Of a stretch of 64,000 nt of DNA, positions 34,500 through 46,500 are shown piece by piece. How positions within the stretch are numbered: the stretch's first letter is position 1; each line of letters opens with the position of its first letter. The position numbers and the translations under genes were made by a program. Origin of the DNA: Patella vulgata (taxonomy: Eukaryota; Mollusca; Gastropoda; Patellidae). The notes under the pieces were generated by a model. The model made no database searches, was not told where the DNA came from, and saw only the letters and a list, made by a program, of their open reading frames with translations. The stretch covers positions 61,018,702-61,082,701 of the forward strand of contig NC_065881.2 in the NCBI RefSeq assembly GCF_932274485.2, read 5' to 3'.

Positions 34500-34955
34500 T
34501 CAACGTTCATCGCATCGGGATTTTTCATGCGTGGTTTCCCCTTGTCAGTGGTGTAGAACGGATAGCCTGGCAAGGGACAACGAATAGTGGTTCGGATGGG
34601 ATGATAGAAACTAAGGTCCCGTGTCCGGAATCGAAATGAAGTAGGAGCAATGGTGGCTCAGTGAGTAGGACATCTGCTCTCTAACTTCATCAAAGTTCAT
34701 CGGGGTTTTTCATGCGTGGTTCCTCCTTGAATGGGATAAAAAAAAAAAAAACGAGGTCCCGTGTCCAGAGTCCAAATGAAGTAGGAGCTACGGTGGCTTA
34801 GTGACTATGACGTTTGCTGTCTAACTTCATCAGGGTTTTTCTGGAGGTGTCCACATTTGTCAGTTGTGTAGGACTGAGGACGGAGGGCCTGGCAACGGAC
34901 AACGTATAATCGTTCTGATGGGACAAAAAAACGAAGTCCACATTAGCGTGACGGG
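34500..34955 (+). mobile_element. Tandem SINE-C-like units, left arm
   Basis: Two to three units of about 180 bp, each with GGTGGCTCAGTGAGTAGGAC (A-box-like), TTTTTCATGCGTGGTT, TTGTCAGTGGTGTAG and CGAGGTCCCGTGTCCGGAAT. The body resembles SINE-A (GTGGTT, TTGTCAGTG, CGGAGGGCCTG) but has a different head and end. Confidence 0.6.
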
Positions 34956-35120
34956 AAGGGGTGGGGTCTGTCATTGATTCAAGTGGCTCGGTTTCGGTTC
35001 GCCGCTTGAACGTGACAAGGTTTAGGGTCGTTTCTCCAACCGTGTGGGTTTTCTCCGGGTCCTCCGGGTTTCCCACACTGCTAAAGACCTCTACACGCAA
35101 GCACATTATTGTAATAAAGA
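34956..35120 (+). mobile_element. SINE-B fragment in the palindrome loop
   Basis: GTGGCTCGGTTTCGG, CGTGACAAGGTTTAGGGTCG, GGGTTTTCTCCGGGTCCTCC and CACTGCTAAAGACCTCTACA follow SINE-B order. Confidence 0.6.
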
Positions 35121-35404
35121 GTGGCTCGATAATGCAACATAGAAAGTTTATGATCTTTGGCATGTTAATACTTAGTCATCTGTCAATGTGGAGATATAAA
35201 CATCGTCGAGCCACCAAACAGACCCGTAACTAGGGTGGGGGGGGGACGCAGGTGGGGGAGGCGCGAAGTCTCCCTGCAAGAAGTTTGTTGATTCTGTGAA
35301 TAAAATAATATTTTGCCACTAAGCCTTATTTAGGTGGTTTTGATATAGCCTGGACGTCCCAAATCCGGGTCATGAGAACTTTTCGGTGATATCTATATGA
35401 ATAA

Positions 35405-35450
35405 AATAAAATTGTGTATGTGTGTATGTATGTATGTATGTATGTATGCA
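35405..35450 (+). repeat. (TATG)n microsatellite
   Basis: About 45 bp of TGTATG/TATG repeats. Confidence 0.85.
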
Positions 35451-35524
35451 TTATTATGTGGTATTAAATTAACCAGCATTACAACATGAATGTTATAGGC
35501 CATTGAACCACGCTTCGTCGCGTG

Positions 35525-35600
35525 TGTCTTAAAACGTCGAACACACGACCTCCAGGCCAGCGAGCCAGCGTCTTGCCCCCTTAGCCACCGTGGCTCCGAA
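35525..35600 (-). mobile_element. SINE head, tRNA-like
   Basis: On the - strand CACGGTGGCTAAGGGGGCAA, GACGCTGGCTCGCTGGCCTG and GAGGTCGTGTGTTCGACG give A-box- and B-box-like strings of SINE-A type. It lies just inside the right arm. Confidence 0.55.
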
Positions 35601-36095
35601 CATTGATGAAGTTTGAGGACAAACCTCCTACTCATTGAGATACCGTTGCTCCCACTTCATTTCGATTCCAGACATCCGAACGACTATACGTTGTCCCTTG
35701 CCAGGCTCTCCGTCTTACACCACTGACAAGGGGTAACCACGCATAAAAAATCCCGATGAAATTTTATGAATTTGGAGAGCAAACGTCATACTCACTGAGC
35801 CACCGTTGCCCCCACTTCATTTAGATTCCGGACACGGAACCTCGGTTACTTTTATCCCATCCGAACTACTGTATGTTTTCCCTTGCCAGGCCCCGTCCTA
35901 CACCACTGCCAAGGGGAAACCACGCATGAAAAGTCCCGATGATCTTTGATGAAGTTAGAGAGCAAACGTCCTACTCACTGAGCCACCATTGCTCCTACTT
36001 CATTTCGATTCCGGACCACTATTCGTTTTCCCTTGCCAGGCTTTCCGTCCTACACCACTGATCAGGGGGAACCACGCATGAAAAATCCCGATGAA
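35601..36095 (-). mobile_element. Tandem SINE-C-like units, right arm
   Basis: Three units, in reverse of the left arm: CTGAGCCACCGTTGC, CACTTCATTTCGATTCCGGA, CCATCCGAACTACTG, CACCACTGACAAGGGG and ACCACGCATGAAAAATCCCG. Confidence 0.6.
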
Positions 36096-36284
36096 AGATT
36101 CGACGGAAGACCTAAAATTGAGTACAGAATACAATACTATCTGTGCAAGTAGAGATTTAAATTGGTTAGGACTATTAAACTTTCTAGAACCACAAAAGTT
36201 TCGTCTATTTGAATCCATGTCCAAATATAAATGCCGATACGGTAGTTATTGGACATGCGCATACATTGCACTTCCGAGGCGAGA

Positions 36285-36745
36285 TTGTGACGAAGCGAGA
36301 GTGCGAGAACACGAGAACGCGAGGGAGCGAGAAGTGGAGGATTTTCAAAGGCGAGAACACGAGGGAGCGAGAAGTGGAGGATTTTCAAAGGCGAGAACAC
36401 GAGGGAGCGAAAAGTCGAGGACGAGAGTGCGAGAACACGAGGATTTTCAAAGGCGAGAACGCGAGGGAGCGACTAGAACTCGAGGTACGAGGGAGCGAGA
36501 AGTCGAAGTGAAAATAATCTCGTGTTCTCGGGGCGAGATCCTCGTATTCTCGCACGGTTTCATCGTGTTCTCGCACTCTCGCTCTCGACTTCTCGCTCAT
36601 TCGCGTTCTCGCTCCCTCGTGTTCTCGCCCTTGACTTCCCGCTCCCTCGTGTCATCACCCTCGACTTCTCTCTCCCTCGCGTTCTCATGTTCTCGCCCGC
36701 AACTTCTCACTCCCTCGTGTTTTCGCGCGAAAAGTCGAGATTATG
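36285..36745. repeat. GAGAACACGAG-type minisatellite, right arm
   Basis: Purine-rich units on + to about 36510, then the complement (TCTCGCTCCCTCGTGTTCTC). Includes an almost exact 43-bp direct duplication at about 36317-36402 (AGGATTTTCAAAGGCGAGAA). Confidence 0.8.
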
Positions 36746-36759
36746 AAATGGCCGCAATA

Positions 36760-37269
36760 TGCTGGACATATCGCGTATTTTTTTATCTTGAAATTGTACA
36801 TAACAATATTTAATTAATCAAGGGACTATATTTTCCTAAGATTCGTTTGTTTTTCTTCTTTTCTACGACATCAGAAACAAATCTTTTGTGTCTTTATCTA
36901 AAGATCTATTCTAAAAGGAATACCGGTATGGGATACTATTGTAAATTCAAAAAATTATAAGATATCTTACAAAAAAATTTACACTTTATCCCAAAGGTTA
37001 CCATTCCATCTGCTGCTGAAAATAAGTGTTCTGTGGGGACATTTTGGTAGCAATGCAATACTTTGAATATCAATGATGTAATCAACAGTGCGGAATATCA
37101 AAATACTGTGACCAAAAAATAGTGCTGTTCTAAACATACATATATTTATTTTGCATTTAGGAACAGCTCTGAAACAAATCGAAAACTAGAACTGGTACTA
37201 ATGATACGGTATAACAGATCGCAATACGTGTCAATACATATTGAAGTGTAAAAACCTTACAAAGTGAAT
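36760..37269. other. Intergenic
   Basis: AT-rich, no recognised feature. Confidence 0.3.
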
Positions 37270-37835
37270 ATTGATAAATAGGCCATCTCGTGGCAATGGA
37301 TAAAGTTGGAGATTATTTTGTGATATTTGCCTGATCGCATATTTGCATACATTCGTCTATTTCTCGGCAAAGGACGAAGTTAAAAATTATTTTATGATAT
37401 TAACATGGTCGTATATCGGGATACTATTAGTTAAAGGAAGTTAGTAAATAGTATTAGTAAAGGGTAGCGAATAACAATCTTCAGAACAAATATTTGTTTC
37501 AAAGGATAAAAATATAAGGTATCAAATGGTAAAATGTATATTAAACTATCAATAAATGGTAAAAGTTTACTCTTGGACAATTGCCTATTTCTTGGCAATG
37601 ATCAAGTTAGAAATTATCTTTTGATGTATAATATGTTCGCAAAAATACAATTTTCGGTGACCAGTTGGTTACATCTACGGAATATTATTTACAGAATGGT
37701 GCAAATTTTTATAAAAATCGAACAGCCATTTATTCTTTTATGCGCATAAAAACTTGAAAGTGATTCCCACAAACATGTCTATTTCCCGGAAATGTAAAAA
37801 ATTTAAAATGAATTATATGGCTTATATATGCCTTT
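37270..37835 (+). repeat. Diverged tandem repeat, about 85-200 bp spacing
   Basis: The core phrase (TCTATTTCTCGGCAAAGGAC, AAGTTAAAAATTATTTTATG) recurs near 37280, 37368, 37585 and 37775 with drift. Confidence 0.5.
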
Positions 37836-38295
37836 GAAAATAGTTATGTTTCAACCTTAATATCCAAATTGCAGGAAAACGAAATTCGAACATTGGCTTC
37901 CGCCTTGCTCTGCTCATTTACAAGGGCAGCTAAATTTTAACCATTAATAGTGTTCCGAAAAGGTAAAAAATGCACGTTTTCTAGGAATGCCGTTAATTGT
38001 GGGTCAGTCGGGTAATTATTACCCAGCTTATACGCAAAAAGCTAAAACTAAAACGTTTTCTAAAAATGCCACATTCCCAGACTTTGCTCTAAAACAGAGC
38101 TATAAAGTCGCAGAAAACAAAATTCTGAATCATTTTACCAGATACATATATTTAAAATTTAAATAAGACCTAACCTTTTACACCAAATTACTTATTTCGG
38201 AGAGTTCGCATGGTTCTGTCATGTGCCGACTTTTCAAAATTATCCAATCAGCATATTTGTGCGAAATAAGCAAGGTGGAAACAGAAAAAACTAGT
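37836..38295. other. Intergenic
   Basis: No recognised feature. Confidence 0.3.
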
Positions 38296-39668
38296 GCATC
38301 GCTAACGCTGCAATATACGTCCACATTCCTGCTTTCATTGATATGGTACTTTTTAAAATGAAGATAATGAAATATGAAATTGCTGCAATGACTTTAATAT
38401 GACAAGAGGCAAAGGAGGCTAGGCGTTGGGTTTGTTTTACCAAATTTAGAGACTAAATATTAACAAAAAAGTGGGCGTGACACCACCCCAGGGGTTAAGG
38501 CATGCACCAAAATAAATAGTTGCTATCTTTACGATATAAGGAATAAATATGCAAAGTTCCAAGATGACCCATTCAGAATTGCAATCTGTAGATGATAAAT
38601 ACAAAAATTGGGCGTGACTCTGCCCCTGGGAGGTGGATTTGGAACAATATAAATAGGTACCACCCTGTTATTGAAATGATTGATATGCTGAATTTAAACA
38701 CCCCTGGGGGTCAGGGCATGCACCAAAATAAATAGTTGCTATCCTTGCAGGAATAAATATGCCAAGTTCCAAGACGATTCATTCCAGCCTGTAGACAAAA
38801 ACACAAAAGGGTTGGACATGGACCAATATAAATAGCCACATCCTTATGATGGATCATCCCGAATTGGATCCAAATTTGTTAATAATTTCAACCTATATAT
38901 CATTTACAGACAAAATATTAACAAAAAGTGGATGTGACATCGCCCAAAGGTCTGAGGTGGGGGTGGGGTGGGGGGTCATGCACTAAAATAAAACAAATCA
39001 ATAGTTGCCTTCCTTAGGGTATAAGGAATAAGTATACCAAGTTCCAAGATAATCCATTCAGAATTGTGGCCTTCGGGCGGTAAACACATAAATTAGGCGT
39101 GGCTCTGCCCCTGAGGGTCGGGACATGCACCAAAATCAATAGTTGCCACCCTTAGGCTATAAGGAATAAACATGCCAAGTTCCAAGCTGATCCATTCAGA
39201 ATTGCGGCCTGTATACGATAAACACAAAAATTTGGCGTGGCTCTGGCCCTGTGGGGTCAGGACATGCACCAAAATCAATAGTTGCCGTCCTTAGGCTGTA
39301 AGGAATATATATGCAAAGTTCCAAGACGATCCATTAAGAATTGTGGCCCGTAGGCAATACACAGACACACAAAGAAAACATGGCTGTAGTTCTGTCCCTG
39401 GGGTCAGGCATTTACCCAAAAACAATAAGGATCATCCTTAAGGTATAAGGAATAGGTATGCAACGTTTCAAAAGGATCTGTTAAGAATTGAGGCCTGTAG
39501 GCGAAACACAGACACACACACAAAAATTGGGCGTGGCTCTGTTCCGTGGGGGGGGGGGGGGTCGGGCATACACCAAAAAAAAGCAGGTCATCCTAGGGCA
39601 TAATGAATACGTGTGAAAAGTTTTCAAGACAATCGATTAAGAATTGTGGCCTGTAGGCGACACACAGA
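38296..39668 (+). mobile_element. Tandem-core cassette (pearl-like), copy L, one end missing
   Basis: Starts GCATCGCTAACGCTGCAATA, TACGTCCACATTCCTGCTTT and carries about eight diverged core units of 140-165 bp: GGGCGTGACTCTGCCCCTGG, GGCATGCACCAAAATAAATA, TAAGGAATAAATATGC, AAGTTCCAAGATGA and CATTCAGAATTG-GGCCTGTAGGC. It lacks the GT-rich end and terminus present in copy R. It is the inverse of copy R and lies 3' of gene B. Confidence 0.75.
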
Positions 39669-40316
39669 CATTGGTCAAATATGATATAAATGATGTGGAA
39701 TTTGTAATTTAAGATTTATAGAGTTGTAAGGAGTATTTTTAAATTGAAATAAGGAACACATTAAATAATTAGAGAGATTGGTTAATTGAGCCAAATGACG
39801 TCGAAACCCACCCTTATATGGTAATGGTAATTTACTGGAGAAACTTCCCATGAGATATCTGTTATTAACCTAGAATTGAATGTTTACCACATTATGACTC
39901 TTTTTTATATAACAATATGTCATTCATTCACTAAGTTGATTTAAGTACATACTACATATGTGAATCTAATAAGTTGTCAAAGATATTAATTAATACAATA
40001 TAATGCCATCATTTTTCTCTATTCCTTGTCTATAAATTTTAAAACAATGACGCAACGACAATATTTCTACAAATGTGGTTGCATCTAAGTTCGAAAATTC
40101 CAATGCCTTTTTGTTTTTTTTTTGGTTTTTTTTTGTTTTTGTTTTTTATTCTTTATAGAAATTGGTATCAGTATGGTATATTATGCGTCAAACATTTGGG
40201 GAATAGACATGGTAATAATTGGTTAAAAACTGGTTTCGATTTGCATCATGATGCACGTCAAAATCCCGAATTTTCATTTGAAAATAAACCGAACAAGATC
40301 TGTGAAAAATAAACGT
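39669..40316 (-). other. 3' flank of gene B
   Basis: A candidate poly(A) signal (AATAAA on -) lies at 40145-40150, about 170 nt after the stop. 39673-40005 is related to 47918-48130, in gene B intron 1: both start ATTGGTCAAATATGAT and end AAAGATATTAATTAATA. Confidence 0.5.
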
Positions 40317-40573
40317 TTAAACACACCATCGTTCTCTGTATACAATGTCATTTGATAGTTTGAATGAGTCGGGATTTGCCATGTCTCGTGTTAATGATAG
40401 TAATGTACATTGCTCAGTGGCAGCAATATAAGTAAGCGCTCTACAAACATCAAAGAGATAGCAATAACTTTTGCATCCGTCCATCGTTGTGATTGTCTTT
40501 TCTTCAATGGTTGCCGCTTCCTGATCTATATAACCATATATTTGGCTCTTATAAGCATTCCAAAGAGAACAAT
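40317..40573 (-). CDS. Gene B exon 3 (second Apple-like module, stop)
   Basis: Acceptor TTTTTTCAG, frame open to TAA at 40319-40317. Cysteines in DC, GCKSYC, VC, QC and WCV align with gene A exon 3. Shared strings GYID, DM and YRER. It has no ATG near its start, so it is only visible as an exon. Confidence 0.8.
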
Positions 40574-43500
40574 CTGAAAAAATAACATATCATTATAAAA
40601 GGTCGTTAGAATGAAATAAGTAGGACGTTAAACCCCATTTCATTTCATTTGAATGAAATACTTAGACCGATTATGTTCATGGGAGCAGAAATTATACGTT
40701 AGGCGGAATTCCCCCATATGATTGGCATGTGGCCTGTCGATTCAAACCAATAAAAAGGAATTGTAAATTACAGTCAACCGATGACATAAATTCTACCAAA
40801 TCTGGGTAGTAAATTCCAGCTGTAGGCAAAGAGTACAGACCTTATATTACTGTGGTATGATTAAGTTTGAACTTCATGTACACGAAAATTAAACAAAAAA
40901 GTATTAACACAATGGCTGTATACAATTTGTAAGATGGCAACGCAAAGCGAGGAGATACGCCCACACAACAGCTGCATGTTCGTGTTTACAAGCTTGAAAA
41001 AAAAATTACAGTAAAAACTGGTGTATCTGTCGCTTTCACAAAGTCTTCTAAAAAAGGGGTAGGTTGGCGAGGGGGGTGTTCTGGACTGATGAGCGCAGAA
41101 CAAGTAACCTTGATAGGGCTCATTCTCTCATTGTCCCAATGCTTCACATCTATTTTGAAGATAAAATACGTTAAACCAGCGACTGTCAGGCAGGATAAGC
41201 CCACATTTTGCAAGAGATGGATAGAGAACAAGCTAAACAAATAGCGATTTTTCGTAAAATCAATGGTCATAAATCAGGAAGATACGATCTGATACGCCCG
41301 AATATCGACAGGAACCAATATCTTTGGGTTATAAAGCTATATTGCAAGTTTCGTCAAAATGTGACTTCTAGAGGGACCATAACCTTGATATACCATATAT
41401 TTAAATTATCTGCGTACGAGGGGCGGCCATTTTGCCCGGCAGTTTTGGTCCGATTTTCCCGAAATTCGAATTCAGCCATCATTAGGGTGTAACGGTGACA
41501 TATTGAAACGGTTTTTATACGTCCGCATTCATAATGTGGACGTATTATGCCGTCGCCCCTGTGTGTGATGGTGTGTGTGTGTGGTGGTGTATGTGGGTGT
41601 GTGGGTGTGTGTGTGGGGGGTGTCTGTGGGTCGCCTACAGGGCACAATTCTTTATGGATTGTCTTGAAACTTTGCACACCTATTCCTATTGTTTTTGGTG
41701 CATTCCCAACCCCCATAGCCAGAGCCACACCCATATTTTATATCTGTTTGTCACCTACAGGCCACCATTCTTAACGGATCATCTTGAAACATTTGATACT
41801 TATTCCTTATACCCTAAGGATTATCCCTATTGCTTTTCGTGAATGCCCAACCCCCAGGGACAGAGCCACGCCTTTTTTCTCTGTGTGTGGCTGTGTGTTG
41901 CCTACAGACTGCAATTCTTCATGGATCGACTTGAAACTTTTCATACTTATTCCTTATACCCCAAGAATGACCTCTATTATTTTCGGTGCATGCCCGACCC
42001 CTTGGGACAGAGCCACGCCCAATATGTGTGGGTGTCTTTGTGTCGCCTACAGGCCGCAATTCTTTACAGATTCTTTTAAAATTTTGCATATCTATTCCTT
42101 ATACCCTAAGGATGATCCTATTGTTTTTGGTGAATACCCGACCCCCAGGGGTTGAGACAAACCCATTTTTGTTTTGTGTGTCTGTGTGTTGCCTACAGGC
42201 CACAATTTTTAATGGATCGTTTTGGAACTATTGATTTTGGTGCATGTCCCGACTTCTAGGGACGGAGGCACGCCAAATTTTTGTGTTTATCGTATACTGG
42301 CCGCATTTTCAAACTTGGCACATGTATTCCTTATAGCCTAGGGGTGGCAACTATTGTTGCATGTCCTGAATCCAGGGACAGAACCACGCCCATTTTTTGT
42401 GTTTAGCGTCTGAAGGCCACAATTCTCAAGGGATTATTTTGGAACTTAGTATACTTAATCCTTATACCCCAAGGACGGCAACTATTGATTTTGGTACATG
42501 CCCCCCCCCCCTCCTTTGGGCGGTGCCACACCCACTTTTTGTTAATATATTGTGTGCAAATAATTCAAAATTATTAACATATTTAGATCCAATTCGGTAT
42601 GATCCATTATAGGGTTGTACCTATTTATATTGTCCAACCCCCAGGGGCAGAGTCACACCCAATTTCTGCGGGTTATTTTTTGTCTACTGGCTGGAATTCT
42701 GAATCTGAATGGGTCATCTTGGAAGTTGGCATATTCCTTATACCGTAAGAATAGCAATTATTTATTTTGACGCATGTTCCGACTCCAAGGGGCGGCGTCA
42801 CACTCACATTAACTTTATTTTAAAAAGTACCATATGAATCAAAGCAGGAATGTGGACGTATATTTCAGCGATAGCGATGCTGTTGTTTAAATCGGATATA
42901 AATTGTTACCTCTAGAGTGACCACAAGCTAAAAACGTGATTTTTCGTACAATCAAGGGCCATAATTCATGAAGTTACGATCCAATATGCGCGAATTTTGA
43001 AAGGAACCAAGATCTTTGGGTTATAAACATGTATTCCAAGTTTCATCAAAATTATGACCTCTAGAGGGTCCACAACCTTGATATACCCGGTACCATATTT
43101 TTCCACTATTTGCGTACGAGGATCGGCCATTTTGTCCGGTAGTTTTAGTCCGATTTTCACGAAATTCCAAATAAAGCGTTATTACAGAGTAAAGGTGATA
43201 TATTCAAACGTTTTTTTTTACATCGGATAATTATGTGTGACCTCTAGAGGGACTACAAGCTAAAACAATGCGATTTTGCGTACAACCAGGGGCCATAATT
43301 CAGGAAGTTACGATCCGATATGCGCAAATGTCGAATGGAAGATCTTTGGGCTATAATCATGCATTTCAAGTTTAATTAAAATCAGATGAAAATTGTGACC
43401 TCCAGAGTGTCCACAAGCTAAAAACGTGATTTTTCGTAGAACCAGGGACCATAATCCATGAATTTATGGTCCGATATATGCCAATATCGAAAGGAACCGA

Positions 43501-46500
43501 GATCTTTGGGAGATAGATCTATATTTTAAGTTTCGTTAAAATAGAATAAAAATTGTTGTTATGACATTTCCACTCATCTGCCAATTATTTTTTTCGATAG
43601 AAACTTATATAATGTGCAGATGCAATTGATGTTAGAATAAGACTTGATATCAAGATATATTCTTGTAGTGCTGAAAACTAAATAAGAGGTGTAGGTGTAA
43701 GGCTACACACTGTTACTAAATTTGTCCACAGTGTATTACAGGATGAGATGGTGTTAGCCTAATTAAGAATGTACCGATGGCATTGATGTTCGAACTGATG
43801 CAAGAGAATGTGATAATGTACGTTATAATTTACTTTTATTAAAATGTGTAAACAATAATGAATATGTAACCCTTTCTTTCACGCAATTAGTCCCCGAACG
43901 TATATATCAAAGATAATTATGGAATAGAATGACAGAACATTACCTTTACATTTAGGAGAACACCTGTTATGCGAAACACAGCCAACTGACTTCTGGTATT
44001 GGTTCAACTCCTGAAAATTCAACGCAGATTATTAAAGTTGAACAATCGATAGAAAATCAAACTAAAATACAATCTGGTCTGGTCGCCCTTGTGAATAGAC
44101 CACACGTTCCAATTTTGGCTTGCTGTTGTGCTGGCGACTTTTCGAGTTTCGCCTAGGAAGTTGTTGTAGTCTTAAGTTTTCCTGTTCACATTTGAATACG
44201 TGCAATCAGGGTTCACACAGATTTCATTTTTATTCCCGCCAAAATGGATAATAGTTTTTATATAAAAAAAATTGTTCATATTTTTCTCCGCCAGCTGGAA
44301 TATTTTATCTGCTAAAAATGTCTGACAAGAAAGACAACTTACAACAATTTAGTTTATTATGTAGTTTAACAGTAGGCAGTGGCTATTGTTATGACGGGTG
44401 GTTTAGTGGTTTAACGCGTGTGCGTGAAATCACAAGGTCTGCCATTGTATCAAGCCACTTAAACGTGACAAGGGAGTAGGGTCGCCTGTCCGGGTACCCC
44501 ACTTTCTTTTCACAGCTCAAGACCCCTATACGTGCAAGCGAATTATTGAAATGGGTATTGAACCCTCTTTACACAATACATTAGCACAGTTTTGAGATGA
44601 TTTACTAAGATCAGATTTTATTTTTTGGTGACTTTTCCACATCTACTGAACAATATATTTTCAGCCTTTATACTACATCTCATCCAAGGAATTCTATTTC
44701 CCCCGTTTTCTTTATTGAATGGATTAGACCATAAGCACCATTTAATAATTTACGTTAAAATGGATAATCAAGACTTTATTTATTAACGTAGTACTGATAC
44801 TTGGCAATCTAAACTATTTACGTTATGATTTTGTCCAAATTTCAAATACTCATTTCTTTGATCAAAACAAAGTAATTTGACTGAAATTTTCACTATGTTC
44901 ATTTTTCTTATCTATTTTTGAACTATTATAGCAAGACCCACCAGCTCTTTATCTAAAGCTTACATAATGGATCTTCAAGGAATGAGGAGAGACAAGATTC
45001 ATTTTCTATTCATATTATTATTTGTGAATTTATATAACAGGGCAGTGTATGATATCGATTCATATGGAACATGCAGGCGTTTTGTTGAGTTCGGTGTATG
45101 CGTTATTGGTTTAATCAATTTTATGTTTTACTGTAAGATATATTATTGATGTTGGAAAATCAAATACGTAAAAAGAAAAAAAAATATTCTTAAGCGACTT
45201 GTTCCGCTTCAGATGATTTAACAAAGTACACGTCTTGATAAGATAGGTTAGCAATTGTCTAAGTAAATATGCATTTGCAGGCATTGATTTTAACTCGTTT
45301 TTCAATTAAAATTTTAATTAAAGTAAAAGTTATAATTATCCCAGAAGATTGGAATTACAAAAGATCCTTAAATTGTAGTCATATCTACTAATTATTTGGA
45401 AATTCCCCCAAAATAGGGATAGTATTACGGTGGCTGATACGGAAGCGTATAGGGGTCATGCAAAATTTTATAGAACGTCTCGAGATCCTGCGATCCTGTG
45501 ATACTTTCTCGAAATCCCGTGATCACCTGTTAATTTTCTCGAGATCTCAATTTAATCTTCTCGAAATCCCCTGACAATTTTCCTGAGATAATGACATCCT
45601 GTGTAAATTTTCTCGAGAATTCGAGTTAATGTTCTCGAGATATTGACATCTTATGTAAATTTTCTCGAGATCCCGGGTTAATATAAAACTTTACATGATA
45701 GTATCTCCACGTTGTGAAGCCACCATTCGCCCAATACTTCGCACCAAATTTGATAAAAAAAAATGTACTCTAACATTTTTTACAAAGGAAAACTGCTAAC
45801 TAATGAAAGAATAAACGGACAATCGATAGGGTACCCATGATTTACACTAAATTTGAAATATGATTAAAATCGATAGGGTTCATCTTCTTATGGCCCCAAT
45901 ACTTCACACCAAATATGAAATTCAAAACCCTGCCACGTTAGCTTTAATGTGTGAAGCTTTGAATTACAGACATGCTTGTTAAATTATTCCAATTTAATGT
46001 GTGAGCGACGTTTAATTGAAAATGTCATTTTTCGCATGGTTTTCAGACCATATATTGTTTTAGAATAAAGCTAGATATAGAGTTTATTGTCTTGTGGCAC
46101 AAATGCTTCGGAGCAGATTTTAAATAAAAAATCTTGAAAAACTCTGGGCTCTAACGCGTTCACAAGGTTTACCGGAAAATAGGAATTTGAACGATAGCCA
46201 CGCAAAGTGTGGAGATACGCCCACGCAGCATCTATGCCTCAACAGCAAATTATTCGAAAGGAAAACTTGGTTGTTTAATAAATTGAATAAGGATCTAGCA
46301 TTCATCAAGAAATTTAATCTTTATCGTGTTCACGTGCTTGTTATATCTCTGGGTTAGAAAACCTTATATTGCTGAAAATTAACAGGGGTCAGTCATCTTT
46401 GTCGCGGAACACTGAATATCGAAAATCCTTTAAAAACGAGCTTTTCAAAGAATGGAGAGTATAACTCTGGAACGGAAGATCGCTAACCATTGAATATGAA

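Larger units (their letters stand above)
33913..36759. mobile_element. 2.85-kb foldback structure of minisatellite and SINE-like units
   Basis: The outer ends are TATTGCGGTCATTTCATAAT and ATTATGAAATGGCCGCAATA. In order: purine-rich minisatellite (GCGAGAACACGAGGGAGCGA) switching to its own complement, a single-copy-like bridge (TTTAATAGTCCTAACCAATT; CAATACTATCTG in the other arm), SINE-like units, a loop at about 34960-35640, then all of this in reverse. Each arm is about 1.1 kb, with indels of 45-60 bp between them. Each minisatellite block is itself an inverted repeat, so the palindrome is nested. Long open frames in the blocks are Arg/Glu/Ser-rich low complexity and not genes. Confidence 0.8.

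Noticed and set aside
33904-36813. Long open frames on both strands rich in Arg/Glu/Ser (up to 240 codons)
   Set aside because: They are translations of the GAGAACACGAG minisatellite; open frames appear on both strands of a repeat without stops and show no domain.
38296-39668. CRISPR-like regularly spaced repeats
   Set aside because: Units are 140-165 bp and diverged without unique spacers, inside a eukaryotic cassette with inverted ends.
41354-42234. Overlapping open frames on both strands
   Set aside because: They are translations of the tandem core units and the GT microsatellite.
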